DNA of 7,544 bases from Treponema sp. (GTDB lineage: Bacteria > Spirochaetota > Spirochaetia > Treponematales > Breznakiellaceae). The DNA is taken from contig JAIRSD010000104.1 of the NCBI GenBank assembly GCA_031255615.1, positions 1 to 7,544 on the forward strand, written 5' to 3'. How positions within the stretch are numbered: position 1 is the stretch's first letter; every line of letters starts with the position of its first letter. Shown one piece after another: positions 4,373-7,544 of the stretch. The translations under genes were made by a program, and so were the position numbers. The notes under the pieces were generated by a model. The model saw only the letters and a program-made list of their open reading frames with translations. It was not told where the DNA came from and did no database searches.

Positions 4373-6007
4373 CTAGGCTCTTTTTCGGCGGAGGATCCTG
4401 AGGACTGCCCAAAGCCGCCGGTCCCTGGTGATTAGGAGGAGGCCCAGGCCCAGGGCGGCGTAGAGGATGCCGGAGAGGGCCAGGGGGAGGCCGTGGCGGA
4501 CGAGGCGGCCTCCGGCGGCGAAGGGGGCGGCAATTCGGGGTTGGAGGGCGAGGATGGGGAGGCTGGCGAGGGCGGAAAGGAGGGTGAGTTTGGCGGCGCA
4601 GCCCAGGGCGGAACGGAGGGCCCGGCCCAGGTCGATGCGGGGGTTTTTGCGGAGGAAGATGAGGAGCAGAGCGGTGTTTACCGCGCTGGCGAGGGTCAGG
4701 GCCAGGGCGATGCCGGCTCCGCGCATGGGGCGGACGAGGAGGGCGGCGAGGAGGATGTTCGCCCCGAAGGAGAAGATCCCGGCCAGGGTGGGGGATTTGG
4801 AGTCGCTTTGGGCGTAGAAGGCGGGGGCCAGGATCCGGTTCAGGGCGATAAAAAAGAGGCCCGGCATGTGGAAGCGCAGGGCCTGGAGGGTAAGGCGGAC
4901 GGATTCTTCGTCGAAGCTCCGGTTTTGGAAGAGGAGGCGGACCAGGTGCTCCCCTTCGGCCAGGGAGTAGAAGGTGATGGGGATGGTGATGAGGGCGATG
5001 ATGTCCATGGCCCCGGAAAGGCGCTCGCTGTAAATATCCCAGCGGCGGGTTTTGGCGTACTCCGCCAGGTCAGGGAGCAGCACGGTGCCGATGGACACGG
5101 CGAAGACTCCCAGGATGAGTTCCTGGAGGCGGAGGGAGTATTGGAGGCTGGAGACGACTCCTTCTCCGGCGTTTCCCGCCAGGGCGGTGGAAACCAGATC
5201 GTTGAGCTGGTAGGCGGCCATGCCCACGATGGTGGGGCCGATGAGGGCAAGGACTTTCCGGGTGCCGGGGTTGGTGAAGGCGCGTTTGAGGCCCACAAAG
5301 AAGAACCGCCGCCCCGTTTTAAGGACAAAGGGAAGCTGGATCGCCGCTTCCAGGAAGCCTCCGGCAAAGACTCCTGCGGCCATGGCGCGGGCGGGGTTCG
5401 CGGTGAAGGGGGAAAGGCCGTAGGCGGCCAGGATAACCGCCAGGTTGAGGATGATCGGGGCCAGGGCGGAGGGGGTAAAGACCTTGAGGCTGTTGAGAAT
5501 TCCCTGGAACAGGGCCGCCACGGAGATAAAGCCCAGGAAGGGGAACATGATCCGGGTAAGGAGCACCGTTTCCTCCTCCGCCTCCAGGCCGAAAACCGGG
5601 ATTATGAGGGGGCTGAGGAGTATTCCCGCCATTACCGCCAGGCTTACGAGGAACGTAAGAAGGCTGAACACGCAGGAAAGGAATTCCCTGGTGGCGGCGG
5701 CGGCCCGGGGGGCGTCCGGGCCGGAATCTTCCAGGAGGTATTCCTTGAAGGTGGGGATAAAGGCCACGGCGATGGAGCCTTCCGCAAAAAGGCGGCGGAA
5801 CAGGTTGGGGATCATGAAGGCCACGGAGAAGGCGTCCGAAAGGGCGCTGGTCCCCAGGAGGCTGGCCTTGGCCATTTCCCGGGCCAGGCCCAGGACCCGC
5901 GAGACGAGGGTGAGGAGGGACAGGATCGATCCGTGGCGGACCAGGGCTCTGCCCTGGCGGAGGGTTTCGCTTGTTTCGGCGGCCCCGTCCTTTTCCGTGG
6001 CGCTCAA
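4373..6007 (-). CDS. murJ: MurJ lipid II flippase
   Basis: The 544-residue polytopic membrane protein flips lipid-linked peptidoglycan precursor across the inner membrane (MOP exporter superfamily, MviN/MurJ). The signature SRVLGLARE (36-44) holds the equivalents of E. coli Arg18 and Arg24 (Arg37, Arg43). DAF at 58-60 matches Asp39. FMIPNLFRRLFAEGSIAVAF (64-83) holds the Arg52 equivalent (Arg72). YSLRLQELILGVFAVSIGTVLLP (from 290) holds the Arg270 equivalent (Arg293). About fourteen hydrophobic segments are visible, as in the family, and a basic tail ends the protein. The start is TTG; the codon overlaps the upstream gdpd stop as TTGA (6007-6004), and no good Shine-Dalgarno is seen, so translation probably depends on coupling. 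A 6-bp hairpin (CCCAGG/CCTGGG, about 6017-6032) lies just before the start. Confidence 0.95.
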   Translation of the reverse strand: MSATEKDGAAETSETLRQGRALVRHGSILSLLTLVSRVLGLAREMAKASLLGTSALSDAFSVAFMIPNLFRRLFAEGSIAVAFIPTFKEYLLEDSGPDAPRAAAATREFLSCVFSLLTFLVSLAVMAGILLSPLIIPVFGLEAEEETVLLTRIMFPFLGFISVAALFQGILNSLKVFTPSALAPIILNLAVILAAYGLSPFTANPARAMAAGVFAGGFLEAAIQLPFVLKTGRRFFFVGLKRAFTNPGTRKVLALIGPTIVGMAAYQLNDLVSTALAGNAGEGVVSSLQYSLRLQELILGVFAVSIGTVLLPDLAEYAKTRRWDIYSERLSGAMDIIALITIPITFYSLAEGEHLVRLLFQNRSFDEESVRLTLQALRFHMPGLFFIALNRILAPAFYAQSDSKSPTLAGIFSFGANILLAALLVRPMRGAGIALALTLASAVNTALLLIFLRKNPRIDLGRALRSALGCAAKLTLLSALASLPILALQPRIAAPFAAGGRLVRHGLPLALSGILYAALGLGLLLITRDRRLWAVLRILRRKRA

Positions 6008-6831
6008 GCGACGGCGCCCAGGAGGTCCTGGGGCCGGTTGGATATGACTCCCGCGGAACCGGCCTTGATGAGATTCCGGGCCAGGCCGGGGTCGTCCACG
6101 GTCCAGGGCACCAGGGGCCGCCCTTCCAGAATCTGAAAACGGAAGCGGGAAAGGGGGGTCGTCTGGCGGTACACGGGCTTTAGGTAATCGCAGCGGGCGA
6201 GGATCCTGCCGAAGCCGTAGCGGAGCAGCGGCGGGATCTCCTTATCGGCGCTCCAGATGACGGCGGTGGGGACCGCGGGGCAGAGTTTCTTAAAGGCCAG
6301 GATGCTCAGGGGATTGAACGAAGAAACCGTCACCGATGAAAGGACCCAGTCCCCAAAGCGTTTCAGCATGGCCGCCGTCAGGGCGGGGAGGGGATCGTCA
6401 GAGGTTTTCCGGGTCTTGAGTTCTATGTCGATGTACATGCGGGGGCAGAATTCCTCCAGCACTTGTTCCAAAAGGGGGGGCCGCTCCCCCCGGAAGGCCC
6501 CCGGCGCCGCGGAGGAGGCGTCCTGGACGCCGCTCTGGCGGCCAAAGGCGGCCCCCACGTCGATTTCCCGGATTTCAGCGTAATCCATTTCCTCGATGGG
6601 CCGCCCTCCGCCGTTTTGACCTGCCGGGACGGTGCGCAGAAAGTTGTCGTCGTGGGCCACCACCAGTTCCCCGGTGCGGCAGACATGGATATCCAGTTCA
6701 ATGCCCGGCGCCCCGATGTCGCGGGCTTTCCGGAAGGCGGCCATGGTATTCTCCGGGGCCAGGGAGGAACAGCCCCGGTGGGCAAATACCAGGGGCCGCG
6801 GCCGGTCCGGCAGCAGGGGAAGGCGGCTCAC
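6004..6831 (-). CDS. Glycerophosphodiester phosphodiesterase (GDPD, cytosolic type)
   Basis: The 275-residue enzyme hydrolyses glycerophosphodiesters to glycerol-3-phosphate and an alcohol, in a TIM-barrel fold. Motifs follow the family order: AHRGCSSLAPENT (17-29) with the catalytic His18 and Glu27, GIELDIHV (43-50) with metal ligands Glu45 and Asp47, VVAHDD (57-62) with His60, IDIELKT (134-140) with Glu137, VSSFN (169-173), PWTVDD (242-247) and the closing GVISNRPQDL (261-270). There is no signal peptide, so it resembles UgpQ more than secreted GlpQ. Residues 98-115 are an insert rich in Ala, Ser and Gly before the usual LLEQVLEE helix. The start is GTG, with no good Shine-Dalgarno; it overlaps the stop of a 13-codon leader as GTGA and its own stop overlaps murJ, so it sits mid-operon. 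Confidence 0.93.
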   Translation of the reverse strand: MSRLPLLPDRPRPLVFAHRGCSSLAPENTMAAFRKARDIGAPGIELDIHVCRTGELVVAHDDNFLRTVPAGQNGGGRPIEEMDYAEIREIDVGAAFGRQSGVQDASSAAPGAFRGERPPLLEQVLEEFCPRMYIDIELKTRKTSDDPLPALTAAMLKRFGDWVLSSVTVSSFNPLSILAFKKLCPAVPTAVIWSADKEIPPLLRYGFGRILARCDYLKPVYRQTTPLSRFRFQILEGRPLVPWTVDDPGLARNLIKAGSAGVISNRPQDLLGAVA

Positions 6832-6869
6832 CGGAAAACCCCGGCGGCTTTTTCGAAGACGATGGGCAT
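6828..6869 (-). CDS. 13-codon leader ORF coupled to gdpd
   Basis: On the minus strand an ATG at 6869-6867 encodes MPIVFEKAAGVFR and stops at TGA 6830-6828. AAAGGAG (6884-6878) lies eight bases upstream, the best ribosome-binding site of the cluster. The TGA overlaps the GTG start of gdpd in GTGA, the standard arrangement for reinitiation. The peptide has no known motif. Either it is a leader that loads ribosomes onto gdpd and murJ, or a single-base change has split off the original N-terminus of gdpd. The GDPD motif starts only about 16 residues into the GTG-initiated protein, so the enzyme is complete without it. Confidence 0.55.
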   Translation of the reverse strand: MPIVFEKAAGVFR

Positions 6870-6877
6870 AAACAACA

Positions 6878-6884
6878 CTCCTTT
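6878..6884 (-). promoter_or_regulatory. Shine-Dalgarno AAAGGAG of the leader ORF
   Basis: This is the only strong ribosome-binding site upstream of the gdpd-murJ cluster. It points to the ATG at 6869 and not to the GTG at 6831, so the cluster's translation appears to enter through the leader ORF. Confidence 0.7.
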
Positions 6885-6993
6885 ATGGGGCCGCCCTTCG
6901 GGGGGCCGCCGGATTCCGCTTCCAGGCGGCTGCCGGTCCCGGCTGCGGGGGGCCGCGAATTTCACGGATGTTCGCTCCTACCTTGCTTACACT

Positions 6994-7198
6994 ACACCAC
7001 CGGATGAACCTCCCGCAAGCGGCGGGGTATCTTGCAGGCGTTGCCAATTCTCCAACCGCCGCAAGGGGCGGGGGATGAGGCCCCGCTGCGAATAAAAAAA
7101 CAGGCGGGAACAGGGGGGGCCGCGAAGGCGCACCGGGGAGAACTGCGGCTTGCCGGGACACGAAGGAAGGGCCGCTCCCTGCTCCGCCCTTTCTGCGC
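6994..7198 (+). repeat. Degenerate direct repeat, unit 1
   Basis: In order it carries ACACCACCGGAT (6994-7005), CGGGAACA (7105-7112), AAGGCGCACC (7125-7134), a 33-bp block ACACGAAGGAAGG..CCGCTCCCTGC (7158-7190), and CCGCCCTTTCTGCGC (7184-7198). The same five segments recur in the same order in unit 2. Unit 1 has about 85 extra bases between the first two segments and 17 between the third and fourth. Confidence 0.75.
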
Positions 7199-7230
7199 CT
7201 TCTCCACCGGCGCGGTGCATTTCTTGCATC

Positions 7231-7344
7231 ACACCACCGGATAAGGGAAATAACCGGGAACAAGAATTTTAACCACCAAGGCGCACCAAGGAACACGAAG
7301 GAAGGACCGCTCCCTGCCCCGCCCTGCCGCCGCCCTTTCTGCGC
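7231..7344 (+). repeat. Degenerate direct repeat, unit 2
   Basis: The matching segments are at 7231-7242, 7255-7262, 7278-7287, 7293-7325 (31 of 33 bases identical to unit 1) and 7330-7344 (15 of 15). ACCACCAAGGCGCACCAAGG and CACGAAGG are a motif style I know as a dispersed repeat in intergenic DNA of several bacteria, though I cannot confirm its family here. Unit 2 contains a small GCC-repeat expansion at 7322-7334. Confidence 0.75.
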
Positions 7345-7489
7345 GGTTCTCGTTTTTGCGCACCGTTCCGGCTGTTGGCGACGGGTTGGCGGCCCGGATA
7401 AGGAAATGTGCGGCATTTCCAGGGCCGGCGAACTGTACCGGAGCAAGGGCGTGGGAATGGAGCGCAGCGGAATGGCGAAGCGTAAACAG

Positions 7490-7544
7490 GCCTGTTGAGG
7501 CTGTCGGAAAAGTCCGTCATTGGACAAACAGACACCATATATGG
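7490..7544 (+). repeat. Edge repeat related to 1679-1713
   Basis: GCCTGTT (7490-7496) and ATTGGACAAA (7519-7528) recur at 1679-1685 and 1704-1713, with 22 and 18 bases between them. The interior differs: here TGTCGGA-AAAG-TCCGTCA forms a 7-position stem with one mismatch, inside weak TGTT/GGACA arms. GAGGCTGTCGGAAAAGT also has the look of an insertion-sequence end, but no transposase is in the window. Confidence 0.4.

Larger units (their letters stand above)
6890..7544. other. GC-rich, repeat-laden intergenic DNA
   Basis: No gene is supported upstream of the gdpd cluster to the window edge. A minus-strand frame (7527-6883) stays open because the DNA is GC-rich and repetitive. It has no ribosome-binding site that I can see, no recognisable domain, and an internal repetition (GGAGSGPSFV twice) that mirrors the DNA repeat. 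Bases 6890-6960 hold short GC palindromes such as GGCC arms around 6888-6906. The promoter of the gdpd operon should lie here, but I cannot point to it. Confidence 0.55.

Noticed and set aside
4493..6136. A 547-codon open frame on the plus strand opposite murJ, rich in Gly and Glu
   Set aside because: It is the antisense of a strongly supported MurJ gene; its composition reflects purine-rich DNA opposite hydrophobic codons, and it has no domain or sensible ribosome-binding site.
6883..7527. A 214-codon minus-strand frame upstream of gdpd
   Set aside because: It spans two DNA repeats, overlaps the leader's ribosome-binding site, lacks its own, and reads as low-complexity Arg/Pro/Gly sequence.

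Overview
The window carries five clear protein-coding genes, one probable 13-codon leader ORF, and an unusual amount of repeat and hairpin DNA between them. Typical bacterial signals (Shine-Dalgarno sites, GTG/TTG starts, 4-nt gene overlaps), an outer-membrane beta-barrel protease with a signal peptide, and a MurJ flippase point to a diderm bacterium. My best guess is a Treponema-like gut spirochaete. That rests on overall impression (GC-rich core genes, repeat-filled spacers, the gene mix) and not on a diagnostic marker, so it is low to moderate in confidence.

Layout, left to right. Bases 1-310 are a cytosine-starved, G-rich tract made of two diverged tandem copies of a ~175-bp unit. A short G-rich spacer leads to a minus-strand DNA adenine methylase (523-1395). 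The next 430 bases hold two direct copies (about 158 bp apart) of a repeat whose hairpin keeps its position but not its sequence; a TATAAT box and a structured leader precede a plus-strand omptin-type outer-membrane protease (1829-2797). A train of five hairpins (2880-3050) follows, then a URO-D superfamily gene (3145-4182), then an inverted copy of the first part of that train (4192-4290). A minus-strand cluster comes next: a 13-codon leader ORF (6869-6828), a glycerophosphodiester phosphodiesterase (6831-6004) and murJ (6007-4373). They overlap by GTGA and TTGA, as expected for translational coupling. The last ~650 bases are GC-rich, repeat-laden DNA without a gene I can support.

How the genes relate. 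The gdpd-murJ cluster looks like core envelope metabolism (phospholipid headgroup turnover and lipid II export). The methylase and omptin genes appear less GC-rich than murJ and sit among repeats, so they look like accessory genes. The URO-D gene stands alone between two inverted copies of the structured repeat, so it may have moved as a cassette.

The most notable signal is the repeat architecture. Three invariant blocks (8, 19 and 23 bp, identical in both copies) are separated by perfect palindromes whose sequences are entirely different in the two copies. The same 'fixed flank, exchanged palindrome' pattern appears in the repeat upstream of the omptin gene and weakly at the window's right edge.
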